A stretch of 64,000 bases of DNA, from contig JBAIZL010000001.1 of NCBI GenBank assembly GCA_036971475.1, positions 101,707,850 through 101,771,849 on the forward strand, read 5' to 3'. Both the position numbers and the translations under genes were made by a program. Below the pieces are notes generated by a model. That model was not told the origin of the DNA. It did no database searches and saw nothing but the letters and a program-made list of their open reading frames with translations. Of the stretch, positions 10,501-23,739 are shown one piece after another. This DNA comes from Prosapia bicincta (Eukaryota; Arthropoda; Insecta; Hemiptera; Cercopidae). Positions within the stretch are counted from its first letter, which is position 1. The number at the start of each line of letters is the position of its first letter.

Positions 10501-11726
10501 CTGCCTTGGGTTGGCTAAATCCCCGCTGCAGGGATGCTATGCCTGAGGTTTGGGTGGGTCTACCTCCAAGATAGTGTGTTAACTCTGCGGGTTTGCCCCT
10601 TGCCCTGCATCAGCCAATTTATTTAGGGTAGAACACTCTAGTTAGGGTATGCCTATTACTTGCCTAGACTCGCTCAAGCGCTGATACGTCATCAGATAAC
10701 CGTTAAATCTTTCCAAAAGTTACCCCTACCACCGGGGCTATTTCAGGGTTACTTTACCTAAGGGTCGGCCTCGTGATGGCTTTACCCGAGGGATAGCCCG
10801 TGTTAGCTTTACCTAAGGCATAGCTGCCGGGTGGCAGGGCTCGGTTTGGCTTTAACCCGAGACCATGCTCCGTGTTAGCTTTACCCGCTCTTAGGCGGTG
10901 TTACCTCGAGCGCGGGTTCGGTGGTGACTTTTACCTAGGTCACCGATCATTTTTGGCAATCTGAAAACAGGTGACTTCGCCCCCGCAACGGTCCATAATA
11001 GACTTTAACCATACCATATACATTCATTTGATCCAACCGATCGATTTTCGGCAATTTCATATTTTTTGTAAAAACTACCCCTAGGTGAAACAGCCCCCGC
11101 AACGGTCCAAAAGGGCCTCTACACGTATCCCGTACTGTCTGTTGATCCAACCGATCGATTTTCGGCAATTTCGTATTTTTTGTAAAAACTACCCCTAGGT
11201 GAAACTACCCTACAGTAGCGATAATGCACTCTAGACTCACCCTATCGCTCAAGACACGATTTTCCAAAATTTTTTCGAAAACTACCCCCCACCCCCAATC
11301 CACCCCCGGAGCTACCCCCGGTGATGGTCCTGAACGTAGCCGAGGTCACCCCCTATACGTAGGTTAGGTTAGGTTAGATCCAGTTTGGCTGGCCTAGGTC
11401 AGTGTGTTGGAAATAAATTTTTTTGAAAAACTACCCCCTACCCTTCTAGACGCGGTCGAAACCACCCCCGGGTCTGGGATCAGGTGCGCAATGACCGCCC
11501 GCATCATCCGAAACTACCCCTATAGTCCTAGGTTACGTACACGCCGAATTTTTTTTTTTTTTTCGAAAAACTACCCCCTACCCCCCTAAACGTGGTCAAA
11601 ACCACCCCTTGGTCTAGGGTCAGGGCCGGGATGACCTTGAGCATCATCCAAAACTACCCCTATAGTCCTAGGTTACGTAGCGGCCGAGTTTAGGGGTGGG
11701 CGCGCCAAAGTGCCTTCACTTCTACT
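7558..11726 (-). repeat. Right giant terminal inverted repeat
   Basis: This is the inverted near-copy of 402-4768, lacking only the 198-bp left-arm segment. Isolated substitutions are visible, for example in the G-rich outer block and in the small open frame 10947-11168, which differs from 961-1182 at one residue (Gly to Ser). The inner limit at about 7558 is where similarity to 'tcctggag' at 4761-4768 stops. Confidence 0.9.
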
Positions 11727-11732
11727 CCTAGA
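11727..11732. repeat. Right target-site duplication CCTAGA
   Basis: Identical to 396-401 and directly abutting the CACTTCTACT terminus. Confidence 0.85.
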
Positions 11733-12550
11733 GCATTATTTAAAATATTGTGTGGGAACCATAGCAATAACTTAAGGTTTCGACAAAAACCAGATGAAAG
11801 GAAAAGAAAAATTCATCTTTCAGAAGTACATATATAACAATTACAAAGATGGCCATTGAATACGTAGCGGAAGTCATACTCAAAGATCGTATTGATCAGA
11901 AAGACATGTGACGGAGAAAGTAACCCCGAACAAGCCTTGTTGTTAGTTTCTAAAAGTGTGTTTTGAACTGTATATCAGTTGTGGAAGTAACTTCAGAGAA
12001 AAGAAATGTGTAAAACCTGTTACACATGTTTGTCTCTGACTTTTTAAATTTTGTTCCAAGTCATGGCTCTTTAAACGTGCCCAGCCACTCCGTTTCACAT
12101 GAGAATGTGGAGCTAGTGATATTCTTATCGAAAGTGGAGGATCCGTAATTGATTGCCAATGTCCAAAGCTTTGAGCCTCATCATACATAATTCGAAGTTA
12201 GTTAATATCCAAAATTAAGCCTTTTGAAGAAAGCATATTCAACTTTGGTGCTGAACAATTGTAATGTTGGCTCAGTGCCAAAGTTCTAAACTTCGAACAT
12301 GAAGATACTCAGTTCGTACCTGACATAGAACCCCAAATGTTACAATTTAACTATTGAATAAATATTTGAAAAAAAACTATTAACAACAATTGCCATTCAC
12401 TATAGGTTTAAAAAAAGTATTTGAACTTGATTGGATGAATAGAAACGTATTTTATTAACGATTGAAAACTTTTACACGATAATCATCAGGAGAGTGTGAG
12501 CTTGCAGAAGGAATCGAATAAGATATAAATTTCACAGTGTCATTTCCTTC
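11733..12550. repeat. Right part of the interrupted dispersed repeat
   Basis: It starts 'gcattattta' and matches 33835-34210 in order: 'gaggtttcgac/aggtttcgac', 'agatgaaagg/agatggaagc', 'aaaaattcat', then 'gaatatactcagttcg/gaagatactcagttcg', and 'gattggat(g/t)aat' with 'attaacgattgaa'. No coding frame is convincing, including the minus-strand stretch 11943-12188. Confidence 0.6.
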
Positions 12551-15300
12551 AGTATTTACCAACTATTATTTATGCTCAGGAAGTTTTTACCACGCACGTC
12601 AGTAAAATACAACTGTACCCAATCATATAAGATTAAACGACATAATCTGTAAAGGGACATCGAAGCAAAGAGTAACTTTGATGGACTTTTGAACTTAAAG
12701 TCGCATTAAGAAACTTAGCAGTGTTTACGTTTAACAAAACTTGACAAGATTAATTATGGAGCACCAGTGTGGGACGTATAGTCCTGGGTTAACCTCACGT
12801 CATAGTTAAGCTAAAACTTTACGGTTTAGTGACAAGAACAGCGCAACAAGGAGCGGCTTGCTTTAAAGCAAAGTGTTTTCAGGTGTCTCAGCAAAAACAT
12901 GAGACTTACTTTTTACTCAAGTCTTTTACGTGAAGCTTTTTACTTATATAAGATAACATTTGTCAAATACAATAGCTGTAAAATCTTACAGTGGAAAAGA
13001 AAACGTATTTATAATTTGGACTACACCTTTTTTGTCTTTAAAATCACGAGTTTACTTTAATTGCTTTTTGAAATAATGACACAAAATTACAATCTCCACG
13101 CGTATCAAAATTATTCAAGTTAGTAAATATTAATTACAAAAAAATATCAATAATTTTATTCAAAAATAGCCTACTTGCTTTTATATGTTTTTTATCTCTA
13201 TCTGAGATTTTCTCTTGTCTATGTTCATATTTTAGGAGTCTGTAGTTTCGAAGTTGTAACGATCAGCTTTCATACCAGCGTCTTCAGGGAGAGGTCTTTC
13301 GTTTCACTTTCTTGCAATATCATTATCAACCATTACACCGACATGGTCTCCCCATGGTTTTCTTCTTAACATCTTACATCTAGAATGTCACACAAGAATC
13401 TGACATCGCTGTTTCTCACTCTGTCTCTGAACGTATTGCCCTTAACTCATCTTGAGTCTTCTATTGGTCATAGTAATTGTTCAATAGAATATGTTCCCTC
13501 CATTATTTTTGGTCGTACGTCATAATCTATCTAATAGACTACAGGGTTTGTAAATTCACGGTTTGCTTTCGATACTTTTTTCTCAATATTACATCACGTA
13601 GAAATTCTGTACCCGAACTGTCGTTATCGCTTGTGTTAGGTCTTCTTGTTTTAGGTTTCTATTATTTGAAATATTAATGTCAGGTTTCTAAAGTCATGAC
13701 ATACTCTAGCCTTTTATTATTGATTACTGACTTACATCTTCTAGGTTCTCTTTATGTTAATTTAGACTGGCTTTTTAAACACAGTTAATGATATTTCATT
13801 TCTTAGCAATCTGTGTTTTTCTTGATTAATTAACACTTTTTATTGAAACTATATTAACCGTACGCGGTTGTTTTGAAGAGAAAGGTAATACTTTACTAGG
13901 ACTATATCAACTCTGGTTATTTTTCTTACTTACACAACTTAAAATACAATATAAAAAAGAAAAATAATGTGAATGTCGCAAGCAATATATTCATGAAAAC
14001 ATACAATAATTATCGTCAAGCAAACACAATTTAAAAGCACACTCTTTTAATAATGTAAATTTTGAGGAATAACTACAAATTATCTAGTGAATTTGGTTAA
14101 ATAATAAAAATAATAAATCTCCTAAATAAACGATTGTTGATGCTATTGAATGGCTTCCATAATCCTTGGTGTTGCATCAACTTACGTGTATGGTAGAGCG
14201 CGCGTGATTAGCTTTGTTAGATTTCATTTGTTTTTTTTTTTTAATGATATCCACACATGTTTTCCTATATTTTAACGCAGTTTAATATATTTCTGTGCTT
14301 TACTAATTTACAATCACACAATTAATTGACGTTTATTATACGTGAATTACAATTTAGAAAAGCAGGTAGTATTGAAAGCTTACTTCACGACATATGAACA
14401 TTAGTCAATAATGGTTGAGTTTTTCAATCACTCCTTCTACCCCTGTAAATGTAGGAGAATCTAACACAGCAAAAGGCACTTCGTATATATCTCTCACAAA
14501 TCATAATGAGAAGCAATCCTTCTTTAGGTCATTGAGCCGGCAAATTGCAACCACGCCTGGATGGATACGGCGACTTCACTGTTATTGCCATCGACATATT
14601 ACAAGGAAATTGACTTTATAGAAATTTTAAATGTTAGCCTCCGTTTTATATCGATATTACGAGACGATGTTACCGAAAACTAGTTGAGCCAACATAATTT
14701 GTTTTAAAATTTAACTATTCAACAGTGTATCCACGACTATTAAGTATAGTTCCACAACGTTCTACAGTGACTATGAAGTATACATTGTAATATTGTTGTA
14801 TGAAATTGAGCAGGTCACACGTTAGATACAAGTATATAGATACAGATTCCTGACGTGTCAAGGCTATAAGTATGGACGATAAGGCACTTTGTTGCATGTA
14901 ATCAGTACTAAACTTTTACTTTATTTCAGTACATTGTTTACCCTTTTAGTCGTTTAAAACAAATTCTAGTGTTTTTTCTCGGCTCTAGTATTTGTTTTAC
15001 GAGGGTGAAAGGTAACATAATTTTTTCCTATTTTTTACACGTACTTGTAACTTAACTTGTTTCCTACACAACTTGTTTCCAAGAATCTGGGAATTTGTAG
15101 TATACGTGATCTTAAAAATTAGTTATAGTATATGAAGTACAGCTGTCCATGTGTAACCTGGATAGGACGGGTTGAACACATCAATAAATACAATCTGATT
15201 TAAGTATTAATATGAAAATGTGTTCTGTGAGAATAATGTGTCACGCCAGTTATTATTTATTCAGTGACTACCAAATCCCATGTGTCAAGGACCTAGTATA
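12551..15300. other. AT-rich stretch without a recognisable gene
   Basis: Open stretches here (for example 13175-13369 and 14415-14621) are short, lack recognisable domains and have no consistent splice structure. I see no RNA gene or structured repeat. Confidence 0.5.
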
Positions 15301-15304
15301 ATTT

Positions 15305-15570
15305 TAACTAAGCTAAACCTATCTAGTCTCAGCTGTCAGTGTCCATTCCCTTCCTATGTGCGGCTATCCTAACTCCTTACCTTTTCTAATCTATCTTAAC
15401 CTAACTAACCTAAACCTATGTAGTCAGTGTCCACTTTTATCCCATGTGGGCCTATCCTAACTCCTTATCATAATGTACCTAACATAATGGACCTATCATA
15501 ATGTAACCTAACATAACTAGCCTAAACCTATCTATTCTCATATGTCAGAGTCCAAATCCTTCCCGTGAGT
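15305..15570. repeat. Degenerate tandem repeat of about 100-115 bp with CCTAA motifs
   Basis: Three imperfect units start near 15311, 15409 and 15520. Each has 'ctaaacctat.tag/att' followed by 'gtcagtgtcca' (or 'gtcagagtcca') and then 'cctaactcctta' in the first two. 'cctaac' motifs are scattered through it. Confidence 0.6.
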
Positions 15571-15675
15571 ACAAATAGTCTCATCCAACATAAACGTCCC
15601 TAATCACGCCTAAATGCCATTTAGTTTTGTCTTTTAGACAGACAAACCCAAGGAAAGAGAGGGGTTAGTGCCAGC

Positions 15676-15678
<3 letters not shown>

Positions 15679-15706
<28 letters not shown>
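15679..15706. repeat. (AT)n microsatellite
   Basis: A short AT run directly beside the inverted-repeat element at 15710-15990. Confidence 0.9.
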
Positions 15707-15710
<4 letters not shown>

Positions 15711-15749
15711 GTATGTTTTCTTGTAATATAATTAATAAATTAAAAATAT

Positions 15750-15990
15750 TTCAAAAACAAGAATACTTTTAATGAATATATATATTCAAAGCTTTTCGCC
15801 GATAAAATAGTACCAGCATCTTCAGGAAAATAATTATCTAATAAACTATTTTTAAAAAATTGTAAAAATATTATAAAATATAATTTTGTAAAAATATTTT
15901 ATTAGATAATTATTCTCCTGAATATGCTGGTAGGCTACTATTTTATCGGCGAAAAGCTTTGAATAAATATATTCATTAAAAGTATTCTTT
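15750..15990. mobile_element. Inverted-repeat element with CGAAAAGCTTT arms
   Basis: The stretch 15780-15841 contains 'aaagcttttcgccgataaaa', 'accagcatcttcagg' and 'ataattatctaata'. It is repeated in reverse complement at 15898-15965, with outer extension through 'aatgaatatat' and 'agaatactttt'. The spacer is about 57 bases of A/T. The pair 'ctgaagatgctggta...cgaaaagctttga' recalls the CTGANGA...GAAA core of hammerhead-like motifs carried by Penelope-like elements, but that is only a resemblance. (AT)n runs flank both sides. Confidence 0.55.
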
Positions 15991-16733
15991 TTTTTGAAAT
16001 ATTTTTAATAAATAAATAAATAAATATATATATATAGTGTGTGTGTGTGCTCAGTTTACACACAGGCCAAATATAGTTTCTAGAAACTAAGTTAGAGGTA
16101 TAAAGGTACTTATGAGCTGATTCTAACACATGTGGAAGACAACAATTTAGTTTTGCCTAAGTTAATGAAATTGAATTTTGAAATAATGGCCAATTGATAG
16201 GTGGAGACGGTATTGGGAACGTGTTACTGTGAAGGCAATTTACAGGTTAGGCTATAAAAATACTATACGAACTGTACTTCACTTAGTATGGTACAACTCA
16301 TATAAAGAAATAAATTCACAGACGTAAAATGTAATGTAATTGGTAAATCTGAAATAGCGTTTCATTTAGAAAATATTTAGCAGTTTAGTAGTCAACTTCT
16401 GTAAACTTGTAAATTGGTAAGAATTTCGGTTAAACTAACTTTCGGTAAAGTTAAGTTAACTTGTCTCCTTCTCTTTTCAGATAGGGAACGTGATGACAGT
16501 ATTGCTGTATGGATTTCTTACACTCCTTCAACAGCCTTGTAGAATACAACTCAGCTTGAGGTAAAAAAACTGTAATATTTTATTACTACAACATTTCTTC
16601 ATCTTTAAAAATATGTTAACCCACTGATTTATAAAATCAGTAAAAATATTTTAGAAAGTGTGTGTTTATTTATAGGCCTAATATTTACTGCCCTGTTATT
16701 TTGCAACTGATGATTAAATATTGATTAAATACG

Positions 16734-19330
<2,597 letters not shown>

Positions 19331-19337
19331 CGCACAC

Positions 19338-19340
<3 letters not shown>

Positions 19341-19418
<78 letters not shown>
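19341..19418. repeat. (AT)n microsatellite
   Basis: About 78 bases of AT preceded by a short CA-rich run. Confidence 0.95.
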
Positions 19419-19422
<4 letters not shown>

Positions 19423-21921
19423 CTCATATTATATATTATACATGTTGTAGGCTAATAATTAATATTAAAAAATATATAAATAAAATATTCTTTCTTTTAC
19501 TAACATGAAATACTAATCATCGGAACGAGTTAGTTGTAGTTTGTAGATTGTAGTTTCTACAAAATATAATCTGTAATGCTACTTCATGACGTACATGAAG
19601 CAAAGATATAACTGATTATTGGGAAAAGCTTTGGAGAAATGCATCAAAAATAGGGACTTATTAAGTCAATTAGAATGCCAGATATGTCGTGAAAATAAAA
19701 GTAAATTGGGAAACATATACATTTTCTAGAACAATACAATATTTGACTATGCCAGATAGGTCGAAAATAATTGTATGGAAAAGGAATAAAGACAAATGAG
19801 AAGGAGGGAGTTGAATAGGCCCGTAAACTCAAGTACAAAACTAAGCCGGGTTTCATCCCTTATAACATTATTCATATCCCCTAATACGTTTCGTCAAGTC
19901 CTGCTGTTAGCTGATACTTCTTAGCTACTTACTTAAATTTAAATGTCAATCTATCGATGTTTACTCTACGTAATCGATTTTGCAATGTGTAATATTCAGC
20001 CATAACACGAAAAGTATTTGCTAACCGATTCGGCAGATAGTAAGTAAAATTTCAAAATAAAAACCCACTGGCTTCCTCTGTTTAATATTGGTGACACCAC
20101 AGACGCAGTTAAAACTCTCATTTCCGTTAAACAACGCATACACCAAACTAATCCAAATTACATCCCTCGTACAATTAATTACACCCCGATCCTGCTTCAC
20201 GTCTGACTTCATCAACGACTCCAATTAGCCCTGTTGAGAGCTGATCCTTTCCCGTTAATTATATAGATTAAATCGCTCTCAATGTTTTTAAATCTCTTGT
20301 TTGTTTTTACTAAGTATAGGCTTTCTTTTCAAAGATTTACAAAAAGGGAATTATTTATTAAATTTGATTCACGTGAACACTAATTAGAGGGGTTATTTTT
20401 GTAATTAATTTTATTCAGTTCGTAAAATTCAACCGAAAAAGAGTTAAATCATTACTTTCAGGTATGAATAACTTCGGATGTGCCTAAGATCAGTCAGTAG
20501 GAAAGCTAATTATCTTATTTGCTGCATTTTATTTAATTTATGTTGACATTTCATGAATATTGTATTATAAAAAATTACGTACGTTAAACACCTATTTACT
20601 CAGCGTTTTCGAATATTTTATAGTTATTTTAGTTCAAATTAAAATTTACAATATTATTTCCAACAATAAATATTCTTTCTTTATACGTGCTTACATGATT
20701 CAGCAAAGAACTCTCTGGGCCATATAGATTCAAGGCAGCATTATGTTTAAATGGATCGTTATTACTGTAGTTTTTGCTCAAGATACACATTTACAAAAAT
20801 TGCATCAAACTAAGGGCTGTAAATACATTTATTTTTCTTATGCAATTTTTAAATATGTCCTAAATATATTTGTATTTTTATTTTTCCTAATTTTATTATT
20901 GTTAGGGTTTTTTTACTAAGCTCTAACTCTCCTTATTATGCCTTTCCTGAAATTTAACAATAAACGCTTGACTGTTGAATGTCAAAATTATCGTAATGTG
21001 TAATTATTATGGAAGTCGTAGTTAGTTTTATACAAGTGTGTATATACTCACTCACGCGCGCACGCGTTTATGTATTTATAAAGGTGTACCTATTTAAAAA
21101 AAAATGCCTAATAATATAAAACAAATGGACCACAAACAAATGATCTACATATCACTTTCAGATGTACAAATAGAAGCTTTTTTTGTAAAAACACGTTTTA
21201 GAAACAAAACATAAAATAAATGGTCCAAGAGCATATGGGACTTTGCCAAATGGAAATATTATCCTGATAGAACGGACGTATAAGATTAACCTGGTTACGT
21301 CAGCATTGCTTGGTGTTAACGTCATCAGAATCGAAAAAACATGTTATGTAAGATAACGGATAAATAATTTGCGGATTTATCGTTTATATGAAATCATTTG
21401 AAATATGAAAATGTTCTGAAAATATGTTGGAAGAACTTAGTATTTTATAGGTAATGTTGATTTTTTTTATACGGCAATCATATACTTATTTTTTTACCCT
21501 CAATGACCCATCATTTCGCTCTAGTTAAATTGACAACTTTCAAAATACTTTTTCAAACAATTGGTTATTGCTTTAGTTTGTCTGTTATCAACAATTCTGT
21601 TATCGATAGCTCTACAAAGCTTGTTCTTACATCATATCAGGAACAAGTAATTATACATTATTTGCATTGAAATGTCATATCATGCAGTATTGCCAATTGT
21701 GTGTAAACGTATAACCGTTTATATTATTGTTGAACTCAATTTGCGATTTGTTCTCAGATAATTTTTTTAAAATAAAGGGATAATTATTAAAAATCCTAAC
21801 AAAATAATAATTTAAACGTGAAATAACAACTAAGTCGTTTAGATACTGACCTCACTTTACTTACCAAAAGTGGCTTTTTCTTTGAGGCACTTTTGAAGGT
21901 GTTTTCCTAGAAAACGTCGTC

Positions 21922-21922
<1 letters not shown>
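19419..21922. other. AT-rich stretch without a recognisable gene
   Basis: No frame, RNA gene or larger repeat stands out. Confidence 0.5.

Positions 21923-21982
<60 letters not shown>
21923..21982. repeat. (AT)n microsatellite flanking the Penelope-like remnant
   Basis: About 60 bases of AT directly outside the left inverted terminus of the element at 21983-23612. Confidence 0.95.
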
Positions 21983-21985
<3 letters not shown>

Positions 21986-22419
21986 TTTCACTTATGTACT
22001 TAAACAAGAATCTTACTTGGTATTTACTGAAGCTAACTTTCAATGACTGGTCGTAGCATCATCCTCGGGCATACTGAACAGGGTCGTTGTAGACTGCGAG
22101 CTGAGTGGATTTCCCGTTGACCTTGGTGTACCGTTATGTTCTATTTTTAGATTCACGGCACTGTGCGAAATTTTAAAGTTTATTATGGGGTTAATATTGT
22201 CTATTAGATTGATTAATTTATTGTTTTTTGATTTTATTTGTATTTGTTCCTTAATGATATTACTTTTATTTTTATAAATTTCTAGTTGTTCCCAGATTGT
22301 TATTTTGAGGCCTTTTTGAACCTTTTTTTATTAGGTGTACGTTTTTTAATGTGGGAAATGTGTGTTTGTTTTTGATGGCGTGTGTGGCTAAGTTTGAGTT
22401 ATAAATTTCAGGTTTGATG

Positions 22420-22530
22420 TATGCATTGAAGTGTTCTTGATATCTGTCTTTTAATTTCTTTTTTGTTTGGCCTATGTATATTTTGTTACAGTCTGGGCAT
22501 TCGATTTTGTATATTCCGTTATTAAGTCTG
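22420..22530 (-). pseudogene. GIY-YIG endonuclease domain of the Penelope-like remnant
   Basis: The minus strand reads NNGIYKIECPDCNKIYIGQT, then a K-rich LKDRYQEHFNA stretch. GIY, YIGQT and the CxxC pair are the hallmarks of the endonuclease attached to Penelope-like reverse transcriptases, which nicks target DNA. Downstream coding continues briefly (LATHAIKNKHTFP), then loses frame. It belongs with the reverse transcriptase segment upstream on the same strand. Confidence 0.8.
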
Positions 22531-22801
22531 GGACATATTTTTTCTGGTTGGTTTATTTTGTTGATTATGTTTCCTGTGTTTTTGTAGGCTATGTTATTAT
22601 TATTATTTTTTAGTGTTTTAGTTATTCCTTTTATGTTGTATCCTGTGTATGTGAATGTAGCCTATTTTGTTGTTTGTGGTTCGATTTTAGGTTGTTTTAA
22701 TTTATTTAATATTTTAAATTCTAATTTATTTATAGTTTTTTTATTGTATCCATTTTTTTGGCTATTTGATATATTATTTGTTTTTTTTGGTTTTTTCTTC
22801 A

Positions 22802-23500
22802 TTATTTAGAGGCAATTTTAGTATAAAAGTGAGTTGTAAGCGGCCATTTTATGTTGTGGGGATGGTTGGAGTGGTTTGGTATTGTATTAATGGTTTGTGT
22901 GGGTTTCCTATAAATAGAGTATTCAATGTTATTTGTATTTCTGGTCAATGTTAGGTCTAGATAGTTTATTTTATTGTTTATTTCTTCCTCCATGGTGAAT
23001 TGTATGTTAGGGTGTAAGTTATTGATTTCACTTAGGATGATGTTATTATTTATTGCTTTATTTTGTGAGATGTATAATCCATCGTCAACATATTGTATCC
23101 TATGTCCGTTGGGGTCGTGTGTTTTTATGGTTTGTGTGATTAATTCGTCAAGTTTTTGGAGGTACATTTCTGAAATTGTACTTGAAAGTGGTGATCCCAT
23201 TGCTAAGCCATCTATTTGTTTATATATCTTATTATTGAATATGAAATAGTTTTGGTTTAGTATGCTCTTTAGGCATTTTGTGATTTGGTTTGTGTTTTTG
23301 GGGTAGGTTTAAAGGTCAGTTAATTTGTTTTTTGTTATTTGGATGGTTTCGTTAATTGGTATATTAGAGTACATGTTTGTGATATCAAATGATATAAATT
23401 TGGTGTTTTTGGTTATGTTTATTGTTTTTAGTATTTCCGTTAATTCAATTGAGTTTTTATGGTGTATTTATTTTCCAATTTAAGTTCGTGTTTTAGGTTT
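22802..23500 (-). pseudogene. Reverse transcriptase fragment of the Penelope-like remnant
   Basis: From 23200 down to 22802 the frame is open for 132 residues with GSPLSSTISEMYLQKLDE and the catalytic YVDD in QYVDDGLYI. Further upstream on the minus strand (about 23240-23430) the same protein continues as SFDITNMYSNIP and LNQNYFIFNN, but with at least one stop codon and frame changes. The motifs correspond to RT blocks A through C. The fragment is inactive as it stands. Confidence 0.8.
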
Positions 23501-23644
23501 TTGGATATTGTACAATAGCCAAAGTAATTGAAGATATTGCAACCAGTCATTGAACGTTAGCTCGCATAAATACCAAGTAAGATTCTTGTTTAGGTACATA
23601 AGTGAAAATGATAAGTGTATACAAGAAAACAGTGTTGCATAACT

Positions 23645-23647
<3 letters not shown>

Positions 23648-23710
<63 letters not shown>
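23648..23710. repeat. (AT)n microsatellite
   Basis: Lies directly outside the right inverted terminus of the Penelope-like remnant. Confidence 0.95.
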
Positions 23711-23725
<15 letters not shown>

Positions 23726-23739
23726 CTACAACGTATATA

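Larger units (their letters stand above)
402..11726. mobile_element. Non-autonomous Maverick/Polinton-like element with >4 kb inverted arms
   Basis: Both ends read AGTAGAAGTG inward, so the element has AG...CT termini. It is bounded by the 6-bp duplication CCTAGA. The two arms (4367 and 4169 bp) are inverted near-copies surrounding a central 2.8 kb with a BIR-RING gene and a spliced RING gene. Termini and duplication length match the Maverick/Polinton class, and the candidate terminus of the Maverick in this window (47448) also starts AGTAGA. No integrase, polymerase B, ATPase or capsid gene is visible, so mobilisation would have to be supplied in trans. Arms of this length are far longer than the few-hundred-base inverted repeats usual for Polintons. 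Class assignment is inference from termini and duplication only. Confidence 0.75.
21983..23612 (-). mobile_element. Penelope-like retroelement remnant with inverted termini
   Basis: The minus strand encodes, in broken frames, a reverse transcriptase followed by a GIY-YIG endonuclease, the combination that defines Penelope-like elements. The termini (21983-22050 and 23540-23612) are inverted copies sharing 'ataccaagtaagattcttgt', 'gtacataagtgaaa' and 'ccagtcattgaa'. (AT)n runs lie outside both. Compared with a full element of several kilobases, the 5' part is missing. Confidence 0.85.

Noticed and set aside
402..11726. Foldback or segmental inversion artefact rather than a mobile element
   Set aside because: The perfect 6-bp duplication, matching termini and the paralogous empty site favour insertion, although assembly error cannot be fully excluded from one sequence.
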